A stretch of DNA of 64,000 nt from Mixia osmundae IAM 14324 (taxonomy: Eukaryota; Basidiomycota; Mixiomycetes; Mixiales; Mixiaceae), in NCBI RefSeq assembly GCF_000708205.1, contig NW_014575560.1, positions 684,501 through 748,500 on the forward strand, given 5' to 3'. Numbering within the stretch: position 1 is the first letter of the stretch; every line of letters starts with the position of its first letter. Below are positions 48,614-60,129 of the stretch, in pieces. The notes under the pieces are model-generated. The model was not told the DNA's origin and made no database searches. It saw only the letters and a program-made list of their open reading frames with translations. The position numbers and the translations under genes are program-made.

Positions 48614-50059
48614 TCACTCCTCTGTCTGCGCGGAGCTCCCTTGTTTGCACAGCATCATAAGGATCAATAGCGCAGGAAGGTGGACGAGCGACGCCCAGAA
48701 GAGCTCTCGCGCAGTCTGATCGTTGACTCTTCGCCAGAAGCGATAGCTCGTCCAGATCAGCAAGCCGTTCGGCAAGAAGGACATGTAGCCAAAGACTGCA
48801 CTCGTCAGCCCGAGGTAGGGTAAGCCGAGACAGATGGGCACGCATGCGATGCTATATCGCAGAGCGACCCTCGCATTGAGAGCCGGATTGGTGACAGACA
48901 TCATCCTGTAGCCTGCTTTCGCATAGTCTGCTCGAAGGTTCCACGCGAGCGAGTTGAAGTGAGGGAATTGCCACGCAAAGACGAGCAGGGCGAGCAGCCA
49001 AGCACCGGGCTGGGTGAGGAGGTCGAGCGTATTCGTACATGCTGCCCAGCCCATCAGAGGCGGCAAAGCACCTACGACTGCACCGATCCACGTATTGAAG
49101 ATCGTCACTCGTTTGAGAGGCGTGTAGATGAACGAATACAAGATGATGTTCGCCAAGCCGATCGATGCAGTCAAAGGGTTGACAAAGTGATAGAGCATGC
49201 CCACGCCGGCCAGAGCAGTCGAGGAAGCAAACGTGAAGGCGTGTAAGGGCGTCACCTGCCGTCGGACGAGAACGCGGTTGCGTGTGCGGGCCATCTGGGC
49301 ATCGTAAGGCACTTCGACAAGCTGGTTGAACGTATTGGCAGAAGCGCAACAGAGAGCTGTACCCACACTGGCAGTCAACAAGATGGGCAGCGATAGTTGG
49401 GATCCGCCGGACGAAGCTGTAGCTGCTAATGCCAGCTGGTCCATATCGATGGGCAGATGGGCGAGCGTATCTGTCAGGAACGTCTCCATGGCTGCATGGG
49501 TCGCTCCGGGATCTAATGGACACATGGCATAGCCAGCCATGGTCGTGAGGGTGATGAGAGCAGATAGCTTGGCCTTGGTCAGTCCCTTGTAGAGCTGTAT
49601 GAGCTCTGGCAAAGAGTGCGATCGTATTGGCCTGTATACTATCGCCGTGGTGGGTCCGAGGCTGCTCTCTGGCAGCTTGATGCCTTGGAACACGGACAGT
49701 GAGTCTCTCGCCTCGGCATCGCTCGTGCTAGTGTCCTCTGACACTCGATCCGCCGCCACAAGGCGCACATCCTCGGTTGATGTCGACTTTCCGTGCAGGT
49801 TAGCAGGAACGACGGGCGCAATGGTGGTGAAACGAGAGCGGTCTATCCGACGAGGGCGAGGTTGCGCTAGTGCATCACGTCGTAGCTTGTGCACGTCTAG
49901 CCATGGTCTTTGCTCGGGTGCTGTCGATGCAAAGCGCGGCAACTGAGAGCTAAAGGGCGTCAACCGGCTTGACCCTTGGGCGATGCTCGACACGGATCTG
50001 GTGATACTTCGAGTAGCTCTGCTGGCCAGCCTAGCACAAGCTGCACACTCGAGACTCAT
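48614..50059 (-). CDS. COX10: COX10, protoheme IX farnesyltransferase
   Basis: UbiA-family prenyltransferase of the mitochondrial inner membrane making heme O for cytochrome oxidase. It is a single exon of 481 residues, unusual in this intron-rich window. The first about 130 residues are Arg/Ser-rich with few acidic residues (RATRSITRSVSSIAQGSSRL) and fit a presequence. YKGLTKAKLSALITLTTMAGYAM opens the enzyme. NTFNQLVEVPYDAQMARTRNR carries the polyprenyl-diphosphate Asp motif, and YTPLKRVTIFNTWIGAVVGALPPLMGW and FAWQFPHFNSLAW follow. Several membrane helices run to the C-terminus. The start is 124 bp from the divergent SEC24 start. Confidence 0.94.
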   Translation of the reverse strand: MSLECAACARLASRATRSITRSVSSIAQGSSRLTPFSSQLPRFASTAPEQRPWLDVHKLRRDALAQPRPRRIDRSRFTTIAPVVPANLHGKSTSTEDVRLVAADRVSEDTSTSDAEARDSLSVFQGIKLPESSLGPTTAIVYRPIRSHSLPELIQLYKGLTKAKLSALITLTTMAGYAMCPLDPGATHAAMETFLTDTLAHLPIDMDQLALAATASSGGSQLSLPILLTASVGTALCCASANTFNQLVEVPYDAQMARTRNRVLVRRQVTPLHAFTFASSTALAGVGMLYHFVNPLTASIGLANIILYSFIYTPLKRVTIFNTWIGAVVGALPPLMGWAACTNTLDLLTQPGAWLLALLVFAWQFPHFNSLAWNLRADYAKAGYRMMSVTNPALNARVALRYSIACVPICLGLPYLGLTSAVFGYMSFLPNGLLIWTSYRFWRRVNDQTARELFWASLVHLPALLILMMLCKQGSSAQTEE

Positions 50060-50182
50060 CAGGCAACGCCAGGGTGATGCCGGTTGGCAGCGTGCGACGT
50101 GTCACTCGCTTCTCGCCGCGTCGTCGTCTGCGCGCATCGTCACAAGCAGCAAACACCCAAGTCGAAGCCTCTGTAGGCGACG

Positions 50183-53100
50183 ATGGCGCAACAGGACTGG
50201 CAGAGGCAGCATGCTCAGCGTCACGGAGCCATGTCTCCACCGCAGGGCGTTGTCAGTCCGCCGCCAGGAAATAGAGGACAGCCACAGCAACGGCAAGCTA
50301 CTCCGTCACTCGCGCCCGGCCAGCAGGCCTTTCGACCTCCCAGCCAGAATCAGCAACGGCCCATGCAGGCTCAGCAACGACCTGGCATGCCCATGCAGCC
50401 ATCACAGAGTGCCACGGGGACACAGCAACAGCCTCCACGTCCTCCACAGGGTGTACCTCAGTCGAACGGTATGAACGCAAGGCAACCTAGCTACCCGGCT
50501 CAGCCAGGTCAGAACGCTTTCCTCGGCGCGCCCCAGCATGTACAAGCACGCTCTCCGTCGCCTGTGCAGCAGCCGCTGTATGGCGCCAACGTGGTCAATC
50601 AGCAGCTTTCAAACGCAATGGCACAAACGAGCATAGCTTCGACTTCTGAACCTCAACAATATCCGGTGCGTGATATGGGATGAAGCTATGTATCGGGCTT
50701 GACAAAGCCAATGGACAGGCGAATGATATGTTGGCTGGACCTGCGCGCACTAAACGATCTCAGAGAGCCTATCATGTCCAAGAGGATCAAGCCGAGCCGC
50801 AACAACAATACGGTCAGCAAGCTTTTGAGCAACAACTGAGACAACAGCAGATGCAGCAACAGCAGCAGCAATATCAACAGCAGCAATTCCAGCAACAGCC
50901 CGTCCATCAACCGCCTGTCGCAAATCAGTCCATGCAGCACCCTTACGCGAACGCTCCGCCGCCCGGGCCGCAACCGACCGGCATGGCGATGCAGCATGAA
51001 GAGCCGGTGTACCAGCAGCAGGAAGATCCGCTGCAGCCCCAGATACCTCAGCCGCCGCATTCCGCAGGCCAGAGATTGAACGGTCCGAGAACGCGGATCG
51101 ATCCAAATTCGATACCGTCGCCCGTAGCGGTACAAGCGGCAGATCAGCGCTTGTTCGAACAGGAGCCTTTCTTGACTGCCGGCAGGGGAGCTGTCCCTCT
51201 CTCCAGCACAGATTTCCTCGCGATCGATCAAGGGAACTGCAATCCTCGTTTCCTGCGCCTGACGACCTACTCAATTCCGAGCTCGGACGACATTGCTCAA
51301 TCAGCTCAGATGCCATTAGCTATGGTCTTGCAGCCCTTTGCGCGCTTGAAGGTGGAAGAAGGCGAGGTTCCCCTCGTCGATTTTGGCGAAGTAGGGCCTC
51401 CGAGATGTAGTGGCTGCCGCGGATACATCAACCCGTGGTGTGTCTTCATCGAAGGCGGCGGGAAGTACATCTGCAACCTCTGCGGCGCTCCCACCGTTGG
51501 TCAGTGCACTCCATCTAGTCAGTCTCCGTCATGCTCACCTTCTGCTATGGACAGTGCCGCCCGAATACTTTGCTCATCTTGACATGTCTGGACGGAGGGT
51601 CGATCAAGACGAGAGAGCAGAGCTAGCAAGAGGGTCAATCGACTTTGTAGCACCAAGAGAATACTGGGTACAGAATGGTGCGCCAAGCGAAGATCTGCCG
51701 CCACGACAACCAGAACCGATTCGTATGATCTTTGCCATCGACGTCAGCTGGAATGCGATGAAGACAGGAATGGTCAGAGAAGTAGCTGAAGCATTGAAGA
51801 TGATGTTTTACGGGCGAGCCGCTGAGGATGGAGAGGTCACGGCTGATCAACAACAAGCAGCTGCGCAGACGAGTCTAGCGCCAGGCACAAGGATAGCCAT
51901 CATGACTTTCGACAGAGCAGTACAATTCTACAACTTGTTGGAAGGACTGGAACAACCTCAGATGCTCGTCGTGCCGGACATCGATGACATCTTTATGCCG
52001 CTCAACCAAGGCTTCTTTGTCGATCCGGAAGCATCACGTCCTGCCATCACGGCCCTGCTCGACAGTTTACCGGATCTATTCGCACAGACCGCAACAGTAG
52101 AGGCAGCGATAGGAGCACCTATACAAGCAAGCTTGCATGCCTTGAAGAGCTTTGGCGGTCAAGTCACCCTCTTCCAAACTATCTTGCCGACAGTCGGACC
52201 CGGCGCTCTCAAGACGAGAGAAGATCAGAAGCTCTACGGAACAGACAAAGAGAAGGCGCTCTTCTCGCCTCAGGATCCTTGGTATCGCCAGATCGGCGAA
52301 GAATGCGCAGATTGCGGAATCGGCATCAACCTCTTCTTGTTTCCTAGTCAGTACATCGATGTGGCTACGCTCAGCGTACTGCCGGGCTTGACGGGCGGTG
52401 ATCTGCAATTCTTCACTCGATTTGATCCTGTCAGAGATGGTCCAAGATTACGCGCGCAGGTTCTGCGCATAGCTCAACGCGAGACAGGCTATTCGGTAAC
52501 CATGCGCATACGTTGCTCAAATGGTGCGCAGTAGAAAACCTTGCGAAATAGAACACTCGCTGACATCGGCATGGCAGGTCTGCGCGTAGCAAACCATCAT
52601 GGCAATTTCTTCCAGCGCAACGTGACCGATCTCGAATTTGGCTGCTTGGACGCAGACAAGACCATTTCTGCGCTCATACAGCACGAAGGTGGTCGACTAG
52701 ACGAGTCAAAGGACGCCCATTTCCAGTGTGCCGTGCTCTACACCTCTGCGACCGGTCAAAGACGCGTCAGATGTCACAATCTGTCTGTACCTATCACGAG
52801 CCTGCTCGCAAACGTCTTCCGCTATGCCGATGTGGACACCACGCTTGCCTATGTCGCGAAAGAATGTCAGTATAATCCTCTTTGAGTCCGGCTGGTGTTG
52901 ACGCATCATATAGGCGTGTTCAATGCGGCAACGAAAGCTTTGCGCGACATCAGGGAACAGCTCACAGATACTTGCGTCAAGATCTTGCTCGCCTACAGAA
53001 AGCATTGTGCATCGTCCACCTCGCCTGGGCAGCTTATCTTGCCAGAGTCGTTCAAGCTACTACCGGTCTATACAATGGCTCTCACAAAGAGCAAAGCCAT

Positions 53101-53990
53101 CAAAGGCGAGTCGGGCGCGTTCAGCATGCTGTCTATGCTGAAGCGTGCTCCCCGCTCGCAGGAGGAGCAGTGATTTCGGACGTGCGAGCGTACTACATGC
53201 GGATGCTTCGATCGATCGGCGTGACCAATCTCGTCGAGCTATTATACCCCCGGATGCTGTCCATACATGATTTGCCAGCCGATGCGGGCTTTCCAGACGA
53301 ATCCGGCAAGCTCGTCGTGCCGGAGCTGATTCGAACGAGCTATGCAAGACTGGTACCTCATGGTGCTTACATCATTGGTCAGTCTCGGGTCCTTCGGCCT
53401 GCGTGCATGGCTAACGGGCTCTCTTGCAGAGAACGGCGAAGTCGCGATCCTGTGGCTCGGCCACGCAGTCTCACCTCAGATTCTGACTGATCTGTATGGT
53501 GTGGAGAGTCTCGAAGATTTGGACATCCGCATGGTCAGTACACGATATTGACACGAGATATCATGCTTATGGCAGCGAGCAGTCGGTCTTGCCCCGTCTG
53601 CCAACGCGACTGTCTGAGCAAGTACGGAATCTGATCAAGCATGCCGAAGCCAGGAGACAAGGCATGCATCTGCCCGTGCTCATCGCGCGACAAAACATGG
53701 ATGGTCTCGAGATGGAGTTCGGCAACATGCTCGTCGAAGACCAGAACAACGATGCCATGTCATAGTACGTCTTTCTCGCTACGAAACCTGTGTCCTCTGC
53801 TCACGCGCCCTCGCCGCTTGCAGTGTGGACTACCTCTGCCAGTACGTCACCCGTGAGGTGCCAGTCAGCGTGAAGGCTGACGATGATGCGCAGGGTGCAC
53901 AAGAACATCCAAGGCATCCTTGTCGGAGCTGCCAAAGCTTCGGCGGCTAATGACGATTCGGCAGCCAGCTTATGGAAGAGCTTGTACTGA
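50183..53990 (+). CDS. SEC24: SEC24, COPII cargo-adaptor subunit
   Basis: Inner-coat subunit for ER export that binds cargo and Sec23. The start at 50183 gives MAQQDWQRQHAQRHG and a Gln/Pro-rich N-terminus, with a dense Gln tract around 50800-50920. The zinc finger is PRCSGCRGYINPWC...YICNLCGAP. The trunk begins YFAHLDMSGRRVDQDERAELARGSIDFVAP and includes IRMIFAIDVSWNAMK. Later blocks are GINLFLFPSQYIDVATLSVLPGLTGGDLQFF, QRNVTDLEFGCLDADKT and LLAYRKHCASS. YPRMLSIHDLP and the gelsolin-like HGAYIIE segment follow. The final exon reads VDYLCQ/VHKNIQGILVGAAKA and ends at 53990. The stop is 13 bp from the convergent COQ3 stop. Confidence 0.93.
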
Positions 53991-54003
53991 TCTTGCATCC
54001 ATA

Positions 54004-54986
54004 TCAGGCGGGCTTTCGAGCGGCATAGAAGTAGTTCGCCAGTTGGCTTGCTTGAGAGTCTGGCGACATGAGCACCCATGAGCCCCGAAGAGGGTTGTAG
54101 ATGACACCGCGGGTCTCTGTCCATGCTGATGACTGGTTGCGCTGCCATTTCAGGTCCTCAGCGATGAAGGCATTCAGCTCGTCTGGTTTGATGTACTTGT
54201 CATAGTGATGCGTGCCTGGCGAAACGAAACCTAGCACGGGTGATTCGGCAATGGTGATGGTCAGTAAGCGAGCCAGCAGCGTCCTTGAGATCGTAGACAT
54301 CAGGAGGTGACCGCCAGGCTGCACGCTGTTAGCACGAGTAGGGTGATGTTGAGCACGGACTGACCTTGACGAGATGGGCGAGCGAAGTGAGGAACCCTCT
54401 TGGATCGTCCACATGCTCGATGACCTCCATCGCACAGACGATATCAAAAATCGCGCCTTCGTCAACGAGATCCTCGGCGGCAGCATGGCGGTAAGTAAGA
54501 CTGGGCTCTTTCGATTGAGTCGCGGAGTGCAGCGCTGGATCTTGAGCGGCATGGAGAGATGCCATGAGGATATTGGCCGCCGTTGCGTCTATCCCCGTCG
54601 TCCTCGCTCCCAACCTCGTCAGGCTCTGCGAAAAATCTGTCTCAGCGATGAAGAGCCAAGGAGCAGCGTGTGGGTCGTACTTCAGAGAGCAAACCGCCTC
54701 CGCAGCCCACATCGAGCACTCTCCGTCCTGTGAGCCACCGTCGGGCGGGCAGTACTTCAGATCGAGAGATCCATTGGCGCATAAAGTCGAGTCGGACAGG
54801 GTTCATACGATGCAGCAGAGCAAATTCGCCTTGTTCGTCCCACCATTTGGCAGATAATTTGGCAAAATGGGCAACTTCGTCTGCATTGATGGTGCTCGTA
54901 CTACTCGCTGATGCGGTCGAGAGGCTGCGCGAGAAGGGACGAGGTCGCTGCGACAAGCGCAGACAGCGATTGACGGCCAAGCTCAT
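54004..54986 (-). CDS. COQ3: COQ3, ubiquinone biosynthesis O-methyltransferase
   Basis: Methylates the ring hydroxyls of coenzyme Q precursors in the mitochondrial matrix. The start at 54986 gives MSLAVNRCLRLSQRPRPFSRSL, a classic amphipathic presequence. AHFAKLSAKWWDEQGEFALLHRMNPVRL is the family N-terminal block. AdoMet motif I is VLDVGCGGGLLSE, then after an intron GARTTGIDATAANI. CAMEVIEHVDDPRGFL is motif II, and GGHLLMSTISRTLLARLLTITIAE leads to VLGFVSPGTHHYDKYIKPDEL. RGVIYNPLRGSW and NYFYAARKPA end the protein. The introns seen are GT-AG. Confidence 0.95.
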
Positions 54987-55141
54987 CGATGCGCTTCACT
55001 TCGAAGAGACAAAGCGACGCGTCTTTTGGTATTCAGCCAAGCCGGCCAAGCCGAACAGATTGCAAGGTCTCAAGAGCGCTCACGCCGGCAAAGAGCAGTG
55101 TTGTCGCTCGTACAAGCATGCAAAGAGAGGACAGTGGGAAT

Positions 55142-55653
55142 CTAGTCGAACAGACCGAAGCCCTGTAATGGCAAAGCTTGGTCAGGGAAACTGTGTGCAG
55201 CGATGAAGGAGAGTGACTTGCCATGTCGTCATCAGACTCTTCCTTCTCTTCCTCCTTCTTCTCCTCTGCCTTTTCTTCTGCAGCAGCGCCGCCTGCAGCC
55301 GCACCACCCGCAGCGGGAGCGGCAGCAGCACCACCGCCTCCTCCGGAAGGAACTGAGGCGAGCTTGGAGGATCCGCTGGCGATGAGCTCGTTGATATCCT
55401 TGCCTTCTAGCTCGGACATGAGGCTATCCAATCGGCCAGACTCGACTTCGATCCTGTCCGATTCATTGGCCAATTTTGGATAGCATCAAGGAAGCAGCAA
55501 AGCAAGCGCAACACACGTCAGCCCCGATGAGTTGTTGAGCAGAGACGAGTGGCAGACTGACCCGACGGTCTCGAGGAGAGAGGTGATGTCACCCTTGGAG
55601 GGGCTCGTGTTGCCGCCGGCATTGAGGAGCAAGTAAGCAGCGAGATACTTCAT
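55142..55653 (-). CDS. RPP2: 60S acidic ribosomal stalk protein P2
   Basis: Stalk protein that recruits elongation GTPases. Three exons, 55562-55653, 55222-55453 and 55142-55162, give 114 residues. [19 protein letters not shown] opens it. [30 protein letters not shown] is followed by the Ala/Gly hinge and an acidic run. The last exon encodes only GFGLFD. The universal stalk C-terminus SDDDMGFGLFD is restored only by splicing with a GCAAGT donor after ATG at 55222-55224. This is the most certain of the GC introns, because the tail is nearly invariant in eukaryotes. Confidence 0.96.
55163..55221 (-). other. GC-AG intron in the P2 gene
   Basis: The donor is GACATG|GCAAGT and the acceptor ATTACAG|GGCTTC, in phase 0, 59 nt. 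It rebuilds DDDM-GFGLFD. If the donor were ignored, the reading would run into about 50 foreign residues. Confidence 0.95.
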
Positions 55654-55944
55654 CTTTGCTTGTGTTTCGAGTTGATCGACTTCTTCGTTGGCACCTGACG
55701 GATGACCGGCAGAGATGACGGTGAGAGTATCGAGAGACGGATCGATTTAAGCCTTGTGTTTGCAAGGCAGACCAATCTTCAAGATACTTCTTCTCTTTTG
55801 CCGACTCGCCAAATTGCAGCCACCGAGCTTGAGTTTTTCAAGTTTAGTCACAGCTGCGCGGGTGACACGTATTCATGGTATCAGCGCTCGCCGTGCTTCC
55901 AGTTCGCCAGAGTCATACGTCTGGCCGGAAGGGCACCCGCAAGC

Positions 55945-56439
55945 ATGCAGCTCACTCGCTTCTTGATGAAGCTCAACAACGAGACCGTCTCGATCGAGCT
56001 CAAGAACGGCACCTCCGTCGGCGGCACGATCACAGGCACGCTTTCTTCCGCCCTGCGCACTCGTTCGCAGAAATGAGGCCGAGCTCATCATCGTTCGGGC
56101 TCGAACAGGTGTGGATGTAGCGATGAACATGCATCTCAAAGCGGTCAAGATGACCGTGAAAAACAACGAACCGCAATCGCTCGACACGCTCTCGATAAGG
56201 GGCAACAATATTCGTTATGTCATCTTGCCAGACTCACTGCCGCTCGACACGCTGCTCATTGACGATGGACCGAAGCCAAAGAAGAACAAGAAGAAGGTCG
56301 CCTCTCTACACTGATCGGCTGCTCGTTGGCGTTGCTGATGATGGCCATGAGCGAACAGGAGGAAGCGAGAGGACGCGGTCGAGGAGGACGAGGTGACAGG
56401 AGCAGAGGGCGAGCTCGTGGGCGAGGCAGAGGGATATGA
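55945..56439 (+). CDS. SMD1: Small nuclear ribonucleoprotein SmD1
   Basis: Core Sm protein of the U1, U2, U4 and U5 snRNPs. Exons 55945-56035, 56109-56296 and 56359-56439 give 119 residues. [22 protein letters not shown] and [27 protein letters not shown] form Sm motif 1. [22 protein letters not shown] is Sm motif 2 with the RGN signature. The tail after KKNKKK is an RG repeat ([19 protein letters not shown]), the usual site of arginine methylation. Intron 1 starts GCACGC and is GC-AG; intron 2 is GT-AG. It is divergent from the P2 gene, with 291 bp between starts. Confidence 0.95.
56036..56108 (+). other. GC-AG intron in SMD1
   Basis: The donor is ATCACAG|GCACGC and the acceptor GAACAG|GTGTGG, in phase 1, 73 nt. 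The join makes GGT and gives [11 protein letters not shown], matching human GTITGVDVSMN exactly in register. I found no GT donor that keeps this register. Confidence 0.85.
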
Positions 56440-56598
56440 TGATGGTGACGATCGTCGTCGTTCGATCATGCAGCAGTCGAGCAGCAGACTCGTGCTAGAC
56501 TGGTCAAAAGATGTACATCAATCTGACAACAACATCATTCCAAAATCTACCCATGCGTCCCTGCGGTGACGAGCGCTGGTCGTGTGATGCCCGTCTGT

Positions 56599-57501
56599 CT
56601 AGTCGTCTCGCCTCTCGAGGGCCTGGGGTCCATCCAGCAGACGCGTCCTGTCGTGTCTGTACATGAGCATGATGCGGCTGGTACGATGAGTGAAGCAAGC
56701 GACGGACAGTAGAGTGGGCGTGGCGAGCCAGTTGCGCTTGTTGGAACTCCTCTCCTTGCTCCAGATCTGGGAGAGGAAGAAGTAGGTATGTCCCACTGCG
56801 ATACCCAACAGGTCTCCGACGACGCCGTTCCAGGAGCTACTGAGCACCCAGGAAAAGGCGACGAGCGCGTAGGGCAAGTAGGGCGCGGTGATGGTGATGA
56901 GACCGAAGAGGGAGAGCCTGACGTTGGGGTTGAGTCTCGACCAGAGATAGACGAGCGTGAAGCTGAGAGGCGAGCTCAGAAAGGGCGAGGGCGAGAGCGG
57001 GGAGAGGATGAGGAGGAGCGTGGCTGAGATGAGGAGCATCCAGAGGTAGTCCGCTTTGCGACCGTGAAACGCGTTTTCTTCGATCATCTTGCTGTATCTC
57101 ATGCTGATCCGATAGACGGAGATCAGTCCTATGGATGTCAGGTGAGAGCAGAAGAGAGACGGACAAGAAGAAGATGTGGAAGAAAAAGTCGAGCGAGAGG
57201 TTGCCAAAGTAGAGAAACGTCGTGAGCAGCCGCCAGAGCTGTCCGCTCTCGAACGTAGCTCGGTAGGTGTGGAAGAGCTGGAAGGCATTGACGATGTTGC
57301 ATTGCTGCTCATCACTCTGCTCATCAGCGCTGGGGGAGAGGAGGGTGATGCTCGGGTGACACGTGCCACTGCGATGGAAGTACCGACGGAAGCACTGCTT
57401 GCACTTGGCTGCTTAGCCAACGCTTTCCTGAGTACGACCGTCGGGGAGAAGGCCTACATCAAGTATGCCTTGGTGATGGGCGGCGTGTCTTGCAGATCCA
57501 T
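56599..57501 (-). CDS. Derlin (DER1 family), rhomboid-like ERAD factor
   Basis: Membrane pseudoprotease of ER-associated degradation. Exon 1 at 57501 encodes MDLQDTPPITKAYL, the usual start. NIVNAFQLFHTYRATFESGQLWRLLTTFLYFGNLSLDFFFHIFF matches the derlin core (compare QVWRLITTFLYFGPLSFDFFFHLFF). A GT-AG intron near 57091-57142 leads to MRYSKMIEENAFHGRKADYLWML. Then FTLVYLWSRLNPNVRLSLFGLITI, APYLPYALVAFSWVL and VVGDLLGIAVGHTYFFLSQIW. No catalytic rhomboid Ser/His pair is expected. The second exon between TKAYL and NIVNA, near 57310-57470, could not be fully resolved. It should carry the first membrane helix. Confidence 0.85.
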
Positions 57502-57654
57502 GCGAGCCTCTGGCTGGGTAGCGTGGTCTGACGGTCGACGGAGACAAAGGCAAGCGCGTCATCAAGCTGAGCTGAGCAGAGTGAGTGGGTGCGAGGGTGG
57601 GTGTAGCTGGCCCGATTGCATCCTATCGACACGAGTGGACCAGCCCATGTCAGC

Positions 57655-58960
57655 ATGGATGCACTCTCCCGTCGACTCAAACAGATCGAAGGCGACCTGT
57701 CCTTCCAACAGCGTGGCATCCCAGCGCTCGATGAGCTGACTATCTCGAGACCGGTGACGCCTGAGGAGTCTGTGCCAGGCAGGAGTCTACCGAGCCTAGC
57801 AGCAGAGCTCCCGATCAAGCACTCCAAGGCGTCACAGAAGCGCTACTGCGGCGCAATCTGCAAGCTACACAAGAGTCCAACAAGCTCTTGCGCGAGCGCC
57901 GTATCGTGCAACAAGCGACCCTTGCCCGTCTACGAGAGGAGCTAGACACTGCTCGCATAGAACAAGCCAAGGTTCCGGTTCTCCGCAAGACGATCGTCGC
58001 GTTGCGTGAACAGCAAGCGATCCTCCAGAAGAATTGGTCAGACTACACGAGCAATTGAGCGAGCGAGACGCGACGGTCGATGAGCTCATCCGAGGCCGCG
58101 CTTGCTGCGAAGAGCCACATGCGGACGGGCAGGAGAATGGTCATGCCACTCGACAGTCGCAGAACCATGCAGCGGATCCAATCTCGCCAGTCTCGATCCG
58201 TCATACCGCTTCACCTCCGCAATCGTCTTACAGCCCATCTCAGCTTCTGGCCTCCTCATCACACACCCCGATTGAGCGACCTCTCGTGGTGCACGATCAG
58301 CTCTGCTCTTCTGGAAAGAGTCTCTCGCCGTCCAAGCGCATTCGGCCAGAGCCGGATCGCGTGACAAGATCCCAGAGATGGAAATCGATGCCCAGAGCGA
58401 CTTCGCCGGATCCCTCACCTTACTTGCTCACTATTCCTGCCGACGTACTCCTCTGGACGCGAGCCGAAGCAGAGAGGAGTTCGCGTACTTTTGGCGAAGG
58501 TCCCAGACGGGCGAACAAGGGATACATCGGCTGGCTAGAGACGATCTTCTGGCTCGTCACGCCTTTAGGCAAACTAGCCGTCGGCTGACCGATCACGTCT
58601 CAGCAGATCTGCAAGGCCAAATTGAATATATGGGAGATGCTCTGCGAGCACTTCGAGATCGATGCGTGTACCGGTACCTTGCCGATCAAGAGCTGCCAAG
58701 ATGTGCTTGACGACATTTTCCTCGAGCCTGCACTGGCATCACGGGCAGAACAGATCGCTCCCGCTCTGCGACTCTGTTCGAGACATTGGAAAGCACGACA
58801 TCTCGTCTGGGAAGTCATCAACGATCCGCCCACGTTGGTGCCCCTGCTGGTCGAGCATATCCTCCAGCGACGCCAACGCAAAGTCGGTCCCTCTTCTGGA
58901 CGGCGGGTGCCATACCGAGCAACATCACGGTGCTCGATACGCTACGAAAGACTTACATGA
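57655..58960 (+). CDS. Uncharacterised coiled-coil protein
   Basis: Not recognised. The start at 57655 gives MDALSRRLKQIEGDLSFQ. A short GT-AG intron (about 57765-57800) then leads to a long coiled coil (LLRRNLQATQESNKLLRE, LARLREELDTARIEQAK, VRLHEQLSERDATVDEL). A Ser/Pro-rich linker follows, then YLLTIPADVLLWTRAEAERSS and GYIGWLETIFWLVTPLG. After another intron comes LNIWEMLCEHFEIDACTGTLP with SCQDVLDDIFLEP. The coiled-coil frame changes near 57985-58028 without a GT-AG option; a GC-AG intron would fix it. The 3' end (58960 or 59001) is uncertain. Confidence 0.55.
57985..58028 (+). other. Possible GC-AG intron in the coiled-coil gene
   Basis: The donor is TCTCC|GCAAGA and the acceptor CTCCAG|AAGAATT, in phase 1, 44 nt. 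The join keeps the heptad pattern. A sequencing slip would explain the frame change equally well, because the protein has no known homologue to decide. Confidence 0.4.
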
Positions 58961-59114
58961 TCTACATGGATGTCGGGATTAGATCATGTATGGCTCTATG
59001 AATAATTTGAATTCCTTCGACCATCAGTGAGTGCATCACCGTGAGCGTGAGTTGACGCGATCAAAGTCGATTTGACAAAACAGCAAAAACCAACTTTGAG
59101 CAGACTCCGTGGCA

Positions 59115-60129
59115 ATGCAGCAGCCAAGAAGAGTCAGCGCCCGACTGCAAAACGCCACTGTTGACTCGCAAGCTTCTACAAGCCTGCCTAGTCCGCAAGA
59201 GGCGCAGCCGGGTCTGCCAGACAGGCCAAAAGATTTATTACCAACGCTTGATACATCTCTCGATGAGGATCTGCTGCTCGTCCCACGACTTGTATCGATA
59301 GCGAGCCCTTCTGACGACAGCAAAAATCCATCGGATGATGATGATGAAGACGCAGAGGCGATCCTTGAGCGTGCAAGGGCCAAATACGCCAAGAAGCCTG
59401 CGCTTGCACTGTCGGGCCGTACGGATCTCAGTGCCGATATACTCCATTTAGACTCACCAGACGATCCTAAAGAGATCGCACGGCGACGTCTGCGGGCTTT
59501 GCTGAGACCGCTGACAAGTTCGGCGGACGTCTATCCGTCAGAACAGCAGCTGGATGTCAAAGGCAAAGGCAGGGCGATCGAAGAACCGTCAGAAATGCCG
59601 GCTGTGCGTCTGCGTGACAAGTGGGGAGAAGGACCGGTGAAGCTCTTGACGACGGCCGAAAAGGCAAAGGTACGAAGAGCCGAGCCCATCGTAGGGTCGC
59701 ACAAAGCTGAATGCCTTTGATGTGTTTGCTCAGCTAAAGAGACCGACTGCTGGTCCTGGCTGGTTCGACATGACGGCTCCCGAGATGACGCCCGAGCTCA
59801 AGCGAGAGATTCAAGCGATGCAGCTACACAACGCGCTCGATCCCAAGCGATTCATGCGTGGCGAGTCCAAACGGGCTGCAAAGAAGCTACCAGAGATCTT
59901 TCAGTTCGGTCACATCTTGCCTTCGACCTCTCGTACGCCTTTGACAAATACTGGCGGTCCTGTTGCCATGCCGAAGAAGCGAACCTTCCTCGAGCAGCTC
60001 GTGCAGGACGAGAACGCAAAGACGTACGCCAAGAAGAAGTTCCTCGAAGTGCAGGCGCGTTCGCAGAGTGGCGGCAAGAAATTCTACCAAGCCCGCACGG
60101 CTGCTCGCAAACGTCCCCGAAAGATCTAG
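59115..60129 (+). CDS. FCF2: Fcf2-domain pre-rRNA processing protein (DNTTIP2 homologue)
   Basis: Nucleolar SSU processome factor needed for early 18S rRNA cleavages. The start at 59115 (MQQPRRVSARL) leads into a disordered acidic N-terminal half (DDSKNPSDDDDEDAEAILERARAKYAKK). A GT-AG intron near 59669-59733 joins EKAK to LKRPTAGPGWFDMTAPEMTP, the opening of the Fcf2 domain. ELKREIQAMQLHNALDPKRFMRG, KLPEIFQFGHILP and KKRTFLEQLVQDENAKTYAKKKFLEVQ complete it. A basic C-terminus (AARKRPRKI) ends at 60129. The gene lies tail-to-tail with SPC7, 172 bp apart. Confidence 0.92.

Noticed and set aside
48852-49523. 223-codon minus-strand frame inside COX10
   Set aside because: It is an alternative-frame shadow of COX10, with no domain and a biased composition.
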